6,212 bases of DNA. Origin: Victivallaceae bacterium (GTDB lineage: Bacteria > Verrucomicrobiota > Lentisphaeria > Victivallales > Victivallaceae). Position numbers and translations under genes: made by a program. Location: positions 1 through 6,212 of the forward strand of contig JAQUOK010000205.1 of NCBI GenBank assembly GCA_028717165.1. The letters are read 5' to 3'. The notes beneath the pieces are model-generated. The model ran no database searches, was not told the origin of the DNA, and worked only from the letters and a program-made list of their open reading frames with translations. Positions 1 to 6,212 of this stretch are shown here, one piece after another. The number at the start of each line of letters is the position of its first letter. Positions within the stretch are counted from its first letter, which is position 1.

Positions 1-672
1 AAACATAATGTCGTTTTCGGAGTCGGCCATACCGAACGCTTCAACCCTGCAATGGACTATCTTGTCGCCCATCGCGGCACTACCTGCTTTATCGAAGTTC
101 ACCGTCTGGCTCCTTACCCGCCGCCGCGTCCGGGACAGCACCGCCGCGGCACCGAAGTCAGCGTGGTTCACGACCTGATGATTCATGATCTTGACCTGAT
201 ACTGGACATCGTCGATTCCGAAATAGAACGTTTTGACGCAGTCGGAGCCGCCGTATTGAGCGATTCCGAAGATATCGTCAATGTCCGCATCAAATTCAAA
301 AACGGCGCCTGCGCCAATGTCACTGCCAGCCGGATCAGCGAGGATTACCAGCGCCGTTTCCGGGTCTTTCAAGATGACGCGTACATTTCCATGGATTACG
401 GCAATAACTGCGGTGTAGTCGTCAAAAAGAACAAGCTCGGACTGGCCAGGAAAAAAGTCAATCTCGATCCCAAAAACGCCCTGGCGGCGGAACTTGAAGA
501 TTTCATAGAGGCGATAAAGAAGACTAAAGCCGGCGGCAAAGTCGTCCATCCGAAGGTCTCCGGCACGGAGGGCCTGAGAGCCCTCCGGTTGGCTGAGGCT
601 ATAGTCACTGAAATCCGCCGTTACAACAAACAGTACGGGAGTCTGCATGATGAAAACTCCGGCAAAAATTAA
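1..672 (+). CDS. Gfo/Idh/MocA family NAD(P)-dependent oxidoreductase, 5'-truncated by window edge (GnnA-like subgroup)
   Basis: The reading frame is open from base 1, giving 223 residues before TAA at 670-672. The Met codon at 52 is internal, because conserved family sequence precedes it. The N-terminal Rossmann nucleotide-binding half lies outside the window. Visible marks are GHTERFNPA (window residues 9-17), FIEVHRLAPY (30-39) and GTEVSVVHDLMIHDLDLIL (50-68), followed by the α/β C-terminal domain and a closing helix ALRLAEAIVTEI. The ERFNPA plus SVV-DLMIHDLD combination is typical of the subgroup often found beside lipid A genes. That subgroup includes GnnA, which oxidises the 3-OH of UDP-GlcNAc so that GnnB can aminate it. 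The subgroup is inferred from motifs, and the substrate is not proven. A Pro/Arg-rich stretch (residues 39-49) precedes the GTEVSVV motif. The gene overlaps ispE by 26 bases and is probably cotranscribed with it. The alternative is a generic sugar dehydrogenase of the same fold. Confidence 0.85.
   Translation, partial: KHNVVFGVGHTERFNPAMDYLVAHRGTTCFIEVHRLAPYPPPRPGQHRRGTEVSVVHDLMIHDLDLILDIVDSEIERFDAVGAAVLSDSEDIVNVRIKFKNGACANVTASRISEDYQRRFRVFQDDAYISMDYGNNCGVVVKKNKLGLARKKVNLDPKNALAAELEDFIEAIKKTKAGGKVVHPKVSGTEGLRALRLAEAIVTEIRRYNKQYGSLHDENSGKN
637..641 (+). promoter_or_regulatory. Ribosome binding site of ispE (GGGAG)
   Basis: GGGAG lies inside the end of the upstream oxidoreductase gene. It is 5 bases before the ATG at 647 and 8 bases before a second, adjacent ATG at 650. 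The spacing slightly favours the second ATG. The two choices differ by one Met only. Confidence 0.55.
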
Positions 673-1525
673 TCTTTTCCTGAAAGTTACGGGCCGCTGT
701 GAAAATTCCTATCACAGCCTGAGAACTTTGTTCCTGCCCCTGGATGCGCCTTCAGATGAAATAAAGATTGATTTTACCGCCGCCCCCGGCATCAGCATAA
801 GCTGCGCTCTGCCGGGCGTCCCCTCCGATGAACGCAATTTATGCTGGAAGGCCGCCTCCGGATATGCCGCTGCCGCCGAAATAAACCCGAACTGGCAAAT
901 CACCGTAAACAAAAATATCCCGGTTGCCGCCGGTATGGGCGGCGGCAGTTCGGACGCCGCCGCAGTCCTGCGGACACTGAACGAACATTACCGGAAACTC
1001 GGAGACGCTGAACTTGCCGCCGCTGCTTTACGCTGCGGAGCCGATGTCCCGTTTTTCCTCTCTCCTCGCCTCGCCCTCGCCTCGGGCGTCGGGGATATTC
1101 TTGAATATCCTGAAATTGACTTCCCGGAAATACCCTTACTGCTGATAAATCCCGGCTTTCCAATATCGGCCGCCTGGGCATACAGGAACCTGGCCCGGGA
1201 AAATATCGGGGAACTTCCGGCTGAGTTTGAACGGAAAATTCTGAACGCCCTGCAGCATGCCGAACTGGAAAAACTTTCCGCCCTGATCTTCAATGATCTG
1301 TCCCCGGCATGTTATAAAAAATTTCCGCTGCTGAAAACGTTAAAATCCGAACTGCTGAAAACGGGCGCCGCCGCCGCGGAAATCACAGGAAGCGGCCCGA
1401 CCGTTTTCGCTTTATGCGGGACTTTTGCCAAGCTGGACGAACTCGCCGCTCATTTCTGTAAAAAATATCCTCAAATGACAGTGATAAAATCAAAACTGAA
1501 GAATAACCTTGCCTGTTCCGCCTGA
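647..1525 (+). CDS. ispE: 4-diphosphocytidyl-2-C-methyl-D-erythritol kinase (IspE)
   Basis: This cytosolic GHMP kinase phosphorylates the 2-OH of CDP-methylerythritol with ATP. It is the fourth step of the MEP route to IPP and DMAPP. The 292 residues match the usual family length, so the gene looks complete. Motif 1 is PAKINLFLKVTGR (residues 5-17), with the catalytic-site Lys at K7. YHSL (22-25) matches the cytidine-contacting YH of the E. coli enzyme. The glycine-rich ATP loop PVAAGMGGGSSDAA is at 92-105. GADVPFFL (131-138) carries the expected catalytic Asp, D133, followed by SGVGDIL. Motif 3, ITGSGPTVF, is at 246-254. All key residues are intact. Translation starts within the end of the oxidoreductase gene, which suggests coupling. 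The start could be the ATG at 647 or 650. Confidence 0.97.
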   Translation: MMKTPAKINLFLKVTGRCENSYHSLRTLFLPLDAPSDEIKIDFTAAPGISISCALPGVPSDERNLCWKAASGYAAAAEINPNWQITVNKNIPVAAGMGGGSSDAAAVLRTLNEHYRKLGDAELAAAALRCGADVPFFLSPRLALASGVGDILEYPEIDFPEIPLLLINPGFPISAAWAYRNLARENIGELPAEFERKILNALQHAELEKLSALIFNDLSPACYKKFPLLKTLKSELLKTGAAAAEITGSGPTVFALCGTFAKLDELAAHFCKKYPQMTVIKSKLKNNLACSA

Positions 1526-1596
1526 CCGCGGGACTATCATCCGGCGCGTGTCTTCCCCGCATTGAAATACCGTCAGTTCAATATCATACAAGCAGC

Positions 1597-1615
1597 TTGC
1601 GCTCCCCGGGCGCAA
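1597..1615 (+). terminator. Hairpin downstream of ispE, possible transcript end
   Basis: TTGCGC (1597-1602) pairs with GCGCAA (1610-1615). A further U-G and C-G pair close the loop to CCC, giving about 8 pairs. On the plus strand the hairpin is followed by an A-run, not a U-run. On the minus strand the T-run precedes it. It is therefore not a textbook intrinsic terminator for either gene, although it is the strongest hairpin in the gap and may stabilise or mark a 3' end. Confidence 0.3.
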
Positions 1616-1684
1616 AAAGCAAATCGGTTTTGTTAATTCGCAAACTACTTTGCATTCCGCATGAACCTGCTGAATCCGACATCT

Positions 1685-1702
1685 AAAGCGGCAGAAGGCC
1701 GC
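1685..1702 (-). terminator. Weak intrinsic terminator candidate for the efflux operon
   Basis: On the minus strand GCGGC, loop CTTCT, GCCGC is followed by TTT, starting about 36 bases past the stop of the lipoprotein gene. The stem is only 5 pairs plus a possible wobble pair, and the U-run is three bases, so termination here would be weak or helped by Rho. Confidence 0.3.
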
Positions 1703-1738
1703 CGCACCGCAAAAGCGCCTCACGGCTCAGATAACACG

Positions 1739-2482
1739 TCAATTATCCGCTTTAATCCAGCCTGCGTTCCTGAACCGTTCCTTGAGCACCTCGGCGATTT
1801 TGGCGGCGGTATTTTCGGCTCTGCCTTCGATGGAGGGGCCGCCGCCTATTTCTTTGACGCTCTGCACAACCGGAGCGACAATCAGGCCAACCGGATTTCT
1901 GAAGAGAATGAACGCGAAAATGCCCATTGCTCCGCCGCCGGGTATTTGTTCGCCGGCAGCCTCAATATTGGCGGAACTTAATTTCTGCAGGCCTCCAGGA
2001 GTCATTTGATAACCGTCAAGCAAAGTATGGATTACGGAAGCCCCGTAACCAAGCCCGATGAAAATTCGTCCGGCGGTGTTGCCCGTATCAACCGCATAAA
2101 GATAGCCGCGCAGAACAATGTCATTGACCCGCGGTTTTGAAGATGATGCCGCCACCGCCGCTTTCAAGCCCATCGCGTTGATTTCCTTTACCAGTTGCGC
2201 CGAAATGCTCCTGCCCAGCTTCCGGGCCAGTTCTTCCGCCTCCGGAGTCAGCGGTTTGATCGCCGTATCGGTATTGCCATTGCCGGAGTCGCCAGCCTCT
2301 ATTTTCATATCTTTCGGGGCAGGAACAAAATCATTAACCCAGATGGTTTCGGGACGAGGCAGTTTTCTTTCCGGCAGTATTTCCCCCTTGGCGATTTTTG
2401 TTGACGCGCATCCCGCCGCAAACACCATAGCAGATAAGGATATGATCACTACCTTGAAACTTTCTCCATATTTTGCTGACAT
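1739..2482 (-). CDS. DUF4410-type lipoprotein, third gene of the efflux operon
   Basis: A predicted 247-residue lipoprotein of unknown function. The N-terminus has a signal peptide: Lys residues at 4 and 10, then a hydrophobic core VVIISLSAMVFAAGC whose last residues fit a lipobox, with the lipidated Cys at C25. Ala follows the Cys, so Lol sorting to the outer membrane is expected. The mature part resembles DUF4410 proteins: an early strand around ETIWVNDFVP, a central region with GRIFIGLGYGAS (139-149), and a glycine-rich hydrophobic stretch from about 182 to 208 interrupted by RNP. A C-terminal helix, AAKIAEVLKERF, follows. The family match is by pattern recognition only. An upstream TTG at 2488 is in frame, but AAGGA lies just one base before it. 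The ATG at 2482 has 7-base spacing and is preferred. The gene starts 14 bases after the RND permease stop, so it is probably cotranscribed and may help the pump or respond with it. Confidence 0.75.
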   Translation of the reverse strand: MSAKYGESFKVVIISLSAMVFAAGCASTKIAKGEILPERKLPRPETIWVNDFVPAPKDMKIEAGDSGNGNTDTAIKPLTPEAEELARKLGRSISAQLVKEINAMGLKAAVAASSSKPRVNDIVLRGYLYAVDTGNTAGRIFIGLGYGASVIHTLLDGYQMTPGGLQKLSSANIEAAGEQIPGGGAMGIFAFILFRNPVGLIVAPVVQSVKEIGGGPSIEGRAENTAAKIAEVLKERFRNAGWIKADN

Positions 2483-2489
2483 AAGCAAT

Positions 2490-2494
2490 TCCTT
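2490..2494 (-). promoter_or_regulatory. Ribosome binding site of the lipoprotein gene (AAGGA)
   Basis: On the minus strand AAGGA sits 7 bases before the ATG at 2482 but only 1 base before the in-frame TTG at 2488. This decides in favour of the ATG start. Confidence 0.75.
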
Positions 2495-2496
2495 TT

Positions 2497-5400
2497 TTAG
2501 TTTTTATTGTTTGGATATGGTATCCTGAAAAATATACAATAAAGCACCGGAACGAAAAGCAAAGTCAGGGCCGTAGCAAAGGTTAACCCGCACATGATGG
2601 TAACGGCCATTGAATTGAACATCACGTCCCAAAGCAGCGGTATCATCCCCAAAACCGTCGTCATCGCCGCCATCAGCACCGGGCGGAAACGGCAGACCCC
2701 GGAATCGACCACCGCAGCATAGGGGTCTTTGCCGGAGGCGATCTCGTCGTCGATTTCCTGGATCAGGACGATACCGTTCTTGATCATCATCCCGATCAGA
2801 CTGAGCAGCCCAAGCATCGCGAAGAAACTGAACGGCGAACCGAAACCCAGCAGCCCGACGGTCGCCCCGATCAGAGCCAGGGGCAGGCACAGGACGATTA
2901 TGAACGTCTGCCGCAAAGAGTTGAACAATACAAGGACAATGAACATCATTATCAGAAAAGTGACCGGCAGCATGCTTTTAATGCCTTCCTGAGCGTCTCT
3001 GGAACTCTCGAACTCACCGCCCCAGGCGCGGCTGTAACCCAAAGGCATTTTAACCGCCTCTATTTTATCTTTTATCATTTCGTGCACTTTCGCGGTATTG
3101 ATAAACGGATCGCCCTCGACCGTCAAGGTGCGTATGCCGTCGCGCCGCCTGACGATGGAATCACGCCATTGGGATTCAAAACCGTTGACCAGCTGCAGCA
3201 TATTGATCGTTTTTCCCAGAGGATTGCTCCATACCTGGACGCTGTAAAGGGAATCGATGCTGTTGCGTTCTGATTCGACCGCTCTTGAAAGTATGGTCAG
3301 GAGGCGGTCATGTTCCCGGTAGAGGCCCACCGGTACGCCGTTATACGCCTGACGCAGGCTTTTCGCGATATCGACCTGGGCCAGTCCGGCGCGCCGGGCA
3401 TTTTCCTCATTAACTATCGGCCGGTAGACGAGTTTTTTACTGCGCCAGTCGGTCTGAACGTTTTCAATATACGGATTAGCGCGCATGATTTTTTTGACTT
3501 CCTCCGCGATTTCCCGGAGGACAATCGGATCATGCCCGCTTATCCGGAGTTCTATTTTCTTGTCATTGCCGGAGCCTTTTTCAAATTTTTTGACCCGCAG
3601 CATGCTGTCCGGCAGGTTATTTCTTACAAATTCCCCGGCCCTGACGCTCAGCGAAGCAAGCTTTTTATCAAGATCCTCAGGAGTCACCTGGACGATCAGT
3701 TGCCCGTAAGCTCCGTTGGCGTCCTCGATGTTGTAGTTAAGGACAAAACGCTGCGCGCCGCCGCCGATAAAGCTCGTGACCTGTTTCACTTCCGGCTGTT
3801 TGCGGAGAAACTCCTCAAATTTCTTCACGTCGCCGGCGGTTTTCAGAATATAGGTTCCCTCCGGGTTCCAGATATCGAACATGATCTTGTCTTCTTCCGA
3901 GGTCGGGAAAAAACTCTTTTTGATAAAACCGAATCCCCATACCGACGCCAGCAGCAGAACACACATCACGATCACCATTCCCCAGCGGAATTTTATCGAA
4001 TAAGCCAGCATCTGCCGGTAGACTTTATAGAATTTTCCGCCGTAGGGATCAGTTTTTTCACCTTCCTTCGGCGCTTTCAGCATCATTACTGCCAGCACCG
4101 GAGTTATGGTTACCGCCAACACCCAGCTCAAAAGCAGCGACAGCCCGACAACATAAAACAAAGTCCGGCAGTATTCCCCGGTACTGTCCTGCGAAAGCCC
4201 GATGGCGGCAAAAGCCAGTATCGCCACGATGGTGGCGCCAAGCAGTGAAACCGAATTTTTGCCGACCGTTTCCTCCGCCGCCTTGATTTTGTCCTGTCCG
4301 GTCTGGATGCCGACCAGCACGCCTTCGGCCACCACGATCGCGTTATCCACGAGCATTCCGAGCGCAATGATCAGAGCGCCGAGCGAAATACTCTGCAAAT
4401 CAATGGCGAATATCTTCATCCCGATGAAAGTCGCGAAAATCGTCAGCAGGAGAATAAACCCGATCAGAAGCCCGGTTATCGGCCCCATAAAAATAACCAG
4501 TACCACAATGACAATGACGACCGCCTCGATGAGATTGACAATAAAATTGTTCACGGAAGCCTTCACGGTATCGGACTGGTAGGCGATAACGCCCAGTTTC
4601 ATGCCGACCGGAATTTGCGGTTCCAGTTCTTTCAAGCGTTCTTTCACCGCTTCGCCCATCGTAACCACATTGCCGCCGGAAACGGTTGATATTCCCATTC
4701 CGAGCGCGGTTTTGCCGTCGAGCCGGATCAGGGTCGAAGGCGGCTCTTCATAGCCGCGCGTAATCGTCGCGATATTTCGCAGGCGGATAAGTTTATCGGA
4801 ATTTTTACCGCGGATAATGAGTTTTCCGATCTCTTCGACGCTGGTAAATTTGCCGGTGGGATAAACATGGACATAATCCGGGCCGACCTCCGTCAGGCCG
4901 CTTTCGGTTATTTCGTTCTGGGCGCTCACCGCCGCGTAAATGGTTTCCGGCTTTATCCCCAGCCGGGAAAGTATTTCCCGGGAAAATTCTATGTAAATGA
5001 CCTCGTTCTGAATACCGGAGATATCGATCCGGGCGACGTCTTCGACCAGCAGCAGTTCGTTTTTCAGGAAATCAACGAAATCCCGGAGTTCGGCGTAACT
5101 GTAGCCGTCCCCGGTAACCGCATAGAATATCCCGTAGACGTCGCCGTAATCGTCGCGGACCACGGAACGGGAAGTGCCGGGCGGAAGCTGGGCCTGAACA
5201 TCATTGACCTTGCGCCGCAATTCGTCCCATATCTGCGGCAGGTCCCGGGAAGTATACTTGTCTTTGATGTCGACATAAACGCTTGAGCGGCCGTCTATCG
5301 ACAGCGAGCGGACGTGTTTTATCTGTTCCATCTGGCGGATGGCTTTTTCTATTTTGTCGGTAACTTCCTGTTCGACTTCATAAGCGGTGGCGCCGGCATA

Positions 5401-5550
5401 CTCGGTTATCACCACGGCGGTTTTGATGGTATACTCGGGGTCTTCAAGTTTTCCGAGCCGGAAATAAGCCTCGAGCCCGCCCAGCACGATCAGTACGGTC
5501 AGTACCAGCATTACCGTTTTGTAACGAATGGAAAAAGCCGCCAGATTCAT
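2497..5550 (-). CDS. RND efflux permease (HAE1-like, AcrB/TriC type inner-membrane subunit)
   Basis: This complete 1017-residue inner-membrane transporter has the AcrB architecture and should form a trimer that expels substrates using proton or cation flux. TM1 is near residues 12-30, followed by a first periplasmic porter/docking loop (about 31-333). TM2-TM6 lie within 334-490 and TM7 near 523-542. A second periplasmic loop spans about 543-858, and TM8-TM12 lie within 859-1006. TM4 reads GMLVDNAIVVAEG (398-410), so D402 matches AcrB D407 while N403 replaces D408. K924 (MIKNGIVLI) matches AcrB K940 and R954 (CRFRPVLM) matches R971, while A961 replaces T978. The N-terminal LGKLEDPEYTIKTA and the DDYGDVYG segment resemble the TriC-like branch. 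Drug substrate cannot be read from sequence, and heavy-metal CusA-type pumps fit less well. An AGGCGG-like site precedes the ATG. The gene follows the adaptor after 9 bases and precedes the lipoprotein by 14. Confidence 0.96.
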   Translation of the reverse strand: MNLAAFSIRYKTVMLVLTVLIVLGGLEAYFRLGKLEDPEYTIKTAVVITEYAGATAYEVEQEVTDKIEKAIRQMEQIKHVRSLSIDGRSSVYVDIKDKYTSRDLPQIWDELRRKVNDVQAQLPPGTSRSVVRDDYGDVYGIFYAVTGDGYSYAELRDFVDFLKNELLLVEDVARIDISGIQNEVIYIEFSREILSRLGIKPETIYAAVSAQNEITESGLTEVGPDYVHVYPTGKFTSVEEIGKLIIRGKNSDKLIRLRNIATITRGYEEPPSTLIRLDGKTALGMGISTVSGGNVVTMGEAVKERLKELEPQIPVGMKLGVIAYQSDTVKASVNNFIVNLIEAVVIVIVVLVIFMGPITGLLIGFILLLTIFATFIGMKIFAIDLQSISLGALIIALGMLVDNAIVVAEGVLVGIQTGQDKIKAAEETVGKNSVSLLGATIVAILAFAAIGLSQDSTGEYCRTLFYVVGLSLLLSWVLAVTITPVLAVMMLKAPKEGEKTDPYGGKFYKVYRQMLAYSIKFRWGMVIVMCVLLLASVWGFGFIKKSFFPTSEEDKIMFDIWNPEGTYILKTAGDVKKFEEFLRKQPEVKQVTSFIGGGAQRFVLNYNIEDANGAYGQLIVQVTPEDLDKKLASLSVRAGEFVRNNLPDSMLRVKKFEKGSGNDKKIELRISGHDPIVLREIAEEVKKIMRANPYIENVQTDWRSKKLVYRPIVNEENARRAGLAQVDIAKSLRQAYNGVPVGLYREHDRLLTILSRAVESERNSIDSLYSVQVWSNPLGKTINMLQLVNGFESQWRDSIVRRRDGIRTLTVEGDPFINTAKVHEMIKDKIEAVKMPLGYSRAWGGEFESSRDAQEGIKSMLPVTFLIMMFIVLVLFNSLRQTFIIVLCLPLALIGATVGLLGFGSPFSFFAMLGLLSLIGMMIKNGIVLIQEIDDEIASGKDPYAAVVDSGVCRFRPVLMAAMTTVLGMIPLLWDVMFNSMAVTIMCGLTFATALTLLFVPVLYCIFFRIPYPNNKN

Positions 5551-5555
5551 GGAAA

Positions 5556-5561
5556 CCGCCT
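5556..5561 (-). promoter_or_regulatory. Ribosome binding site of the RND permease (AGGCGG)
   Basis: On the minus strand AGGCGG, one mismatch from AGGAGG, lies 5 bases before the permease ATG and overlaps the TAG stop of the adaptor gene. Termination on the adaptor and initiation on the permease are therefore close enough for coupling. Confidence 0.55.
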
Positions 5562-6212
5562 ATTTTTTGCCTTGATATTGCTTGACTTTCTGGCCGGCCT
5601 GCAAATAATTCGCCCCGGAAACCGCCACCAGTTCTTTTTCTTTCAGGCCGCTTTTCACCAGGATATCCCCGCCGGATAATTCCCCGGCAACGATCATGCG
5701 TTTGCTTACCCGCATATCCTGCGGATTGATTACCCAGACATAAGGTTTTCCCTCGGCGTCCGCAACCACCGCCTGCACCGGGACCATGATTGTTTCCGGC
5801 TTGTCTTCGGTTTCCTTCCAGCCGATATAAACGGTAACGAGCATGCCGGGAATTATTTTGCCCTTCAAGTCATCAGGGATCAGCATTTCGAGGGTCACTT
5901 CATAAGTCATAGTATCCTGGTCTATTTCGGTGCTGAACTCGCGGATTTTCAGATTGATTTTCCGGTACTTGAAGTTATTTACGACCGCATACAGGTCAAA
6001 TTTATCGTTGTTTTCAGGGTTGAAATTCCGTACCGGCACGTGCACGACGATCTCGAGCTGATCGAGATTTTTGAGGGTGATTATTTTTTCTTCCGCTTTT
6101 ACATTCTGGTAATTCTTGACGCTTTTGCTGGCGATTATCCCGTCCAAAGGGGCTTTGAGCGAAGTATCGTTCTGGTTTTTTTCGGCTATTTTACGTTCCG
6201 ATATGGAAACCG
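5560..6212 (-). CDS. RND periplasmic adaptor (membrane fusion protein, HlyD/AcrA family), N-terminus beyond window
   Basis: The frame is open to the right-hand edge of the window, giving 216 visible residues. The TTG at 6147 is an internal Leu in LKAPLDGIIASKS, not the start. Visible parts in order are the end of the α-hairpin (ISERKIAEKNQND), the second lipoyl half-motif (TSLKAPLDGIIASKSV, window residues 16-31), and a β-barrel domain ending near IIPGMLVTVYIGW. The membrane-proximal domain follows with IMVPVQAVVADAEGKPYVWV and ELVAVSGANYLQAGQKV. Adaptors of this family bridge the inner-membrane permease and an outer-membrane channel. The missing N-terminus would carry the signal or lipid anchor and the first lipoyl half. 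The TAG stop is 9 bases before the permease ATG, so the two form a pump operon. Whether a second adaptor (as in TriAB) or an outer-membrane channel gene lies upstream cannot be seen. Confidence 0.93.
   Translation of the reverse strand, partial: VSISERKIAEKNQNDTSLKAPLDGIIASKSVKNYQNVKAEEKIITLKNLDQLEIVVHVPVRNFNPENNDKFDLYAVVNNFKYRKINLKIREFSTEIDQDTMTYEVTLEMLIPDDLKGKIIPGMLVTVYIGWKETEDKPETIMVPVQAVVADAEGKPYVWVINPQDMRVSKRMIVAGELSGGDILVKSGLKEKELVAVSGANYLQAGQKVKQYQGKK

Larger units (their letters stand above)
1526..1738. other. Intergenic gap between convergent genes
   Basis: These 213 bases separate the end of ispE from the end of the lipoprotein gene. Both neighbours read inward, so no promoter is needed here. 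I see two hairpins (listed separately) and a loose inverted repeat, ATTGAA at 1561-1566 and TTCAAT at 1577-1582. Nothing in the gap looks like a gene, RNA or mobile element. Confidence 0.6.

Noticed and set aside
52..54. ATG as the start of the oxidoreductase gene
   Set aside because: The frame is open to base 1 and encodes the conserved GHTERFNPA motif before this codon, so it is an internal Met of a truncated gene.
900..1293. Minus-strand open frames opposite ispE (900-1181 and 988-1293)
   Set aside because: They are shadows of ispE, whose motifs are intact across the same bases. Their translations are low-complexity and Arg/Ser/Ala-rich.
1561..1582. Inverted repeat ATTGAA, 10-base spacer, TTCAAT
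   Set aside because: Six-base arms are common by chance, and the site lies between convergent genes where an operator would have no promoter to act on.
1490..1723. A Cys-rich 77-codon minus-strand frame between the lipoprotein gene and ispE
   Set aside because: It starts with GTG without a clear ribosome binding site, overlaps the 3' end of ispE in antisense, and its Cys residues are scattered with no regular metal-binding spacing. Homologues would be needed to revive it.
1661..1981. A 106-codon plus-strand open frame running from the gap into the lipoprotein gene
   Set aside because: Most of it is the codon-register antisense of the lipoprotein gene, and the translation looks like no known family.
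3310..4248. A 312-codon open frame on the plus strand opposite the RND permease
   Set aside because: It lies in exact codon-on-codon antisense register with the permease, as do the other long plus-strand frames at 3082-3273, 4867-5286 and 5314-5679. Such frames stay open because the permease rarely uses TTA, CTA or TCA codons. The translation shows no recognisable domain, while the permease is convincing throughout.
6145..6147. TTG as the start of the adaptor gene
   Set aside because: It falls inside the conserved KAPLDGIIAS lipoyl motif, and the frame continues upstream to the window edge with α-hairpin-like sequence.

Overview
The window looks like ordinary chromosomal DNA from a Gram-negative (diderm) bacterium. 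The evidence is an envelope-spanning RND efflux system, an outer-membrane-type lipoprotein and a sugar-nucleotide-type dehydrogenase of the kind often found near lipid A genes. The protein style and the dehydrogenase-ispE pairing suggest the Planctomycetota-Verrucomicrobiota-Chlamydiota group, possibly Lentisphaerota. That placement is an impression from reading the proteins, not a measured result. No mobile element, CRISPR array, tRNA or rRNA was seen.

Left part, plus strand (1-1525): the C-terminal two thirds of a Gfo/Idh/MocA oxidoreductase, cut by the window edge, overlaps the start of a complete ispE by 26 bases. IspE is the CDP-ME kinase of the MEP isoprenoid pathway. The overlap suggests one transcript with translational coupling. 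The two proteins have no obvious shared pathway beyond supplying envelope precursors: an amino-sugar nucleotide for lipid A (inferred) and isoprenoid for the undecaprenyl carrier.

Middle (1526-1738): a short gap between convergent genes. It holds two small hairpins that may mark transcript ends, and no convincing gene.

Right part, minus strand (6212 down to 1739): a compact three-gene set read as periplasmic adaptor (MFP, cut by the window edge), then RND inner-membrane permease (complete, 1017 aa), then a DUF4410-type lipoprotein (about 247 aa). The gaps are 9 and 14 bases, so this is almost certainly one operon. Adaptor and permease would form an efflux pump driven by proton or cation flux. 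No outer-membrane channel gene is visible. The third position, where such a channel often sits, is held by the lipoprotein, which makes it a candidate accessory part. The permease belongs to the group with VDNAIVV in TM4, so one Asp of the AcrB-type proton relay is Asn.

Nothing here amounts to a clearly undescribed system. The points most worth following are the pump-lipoprotein linkage and the altered proton-relay residues.
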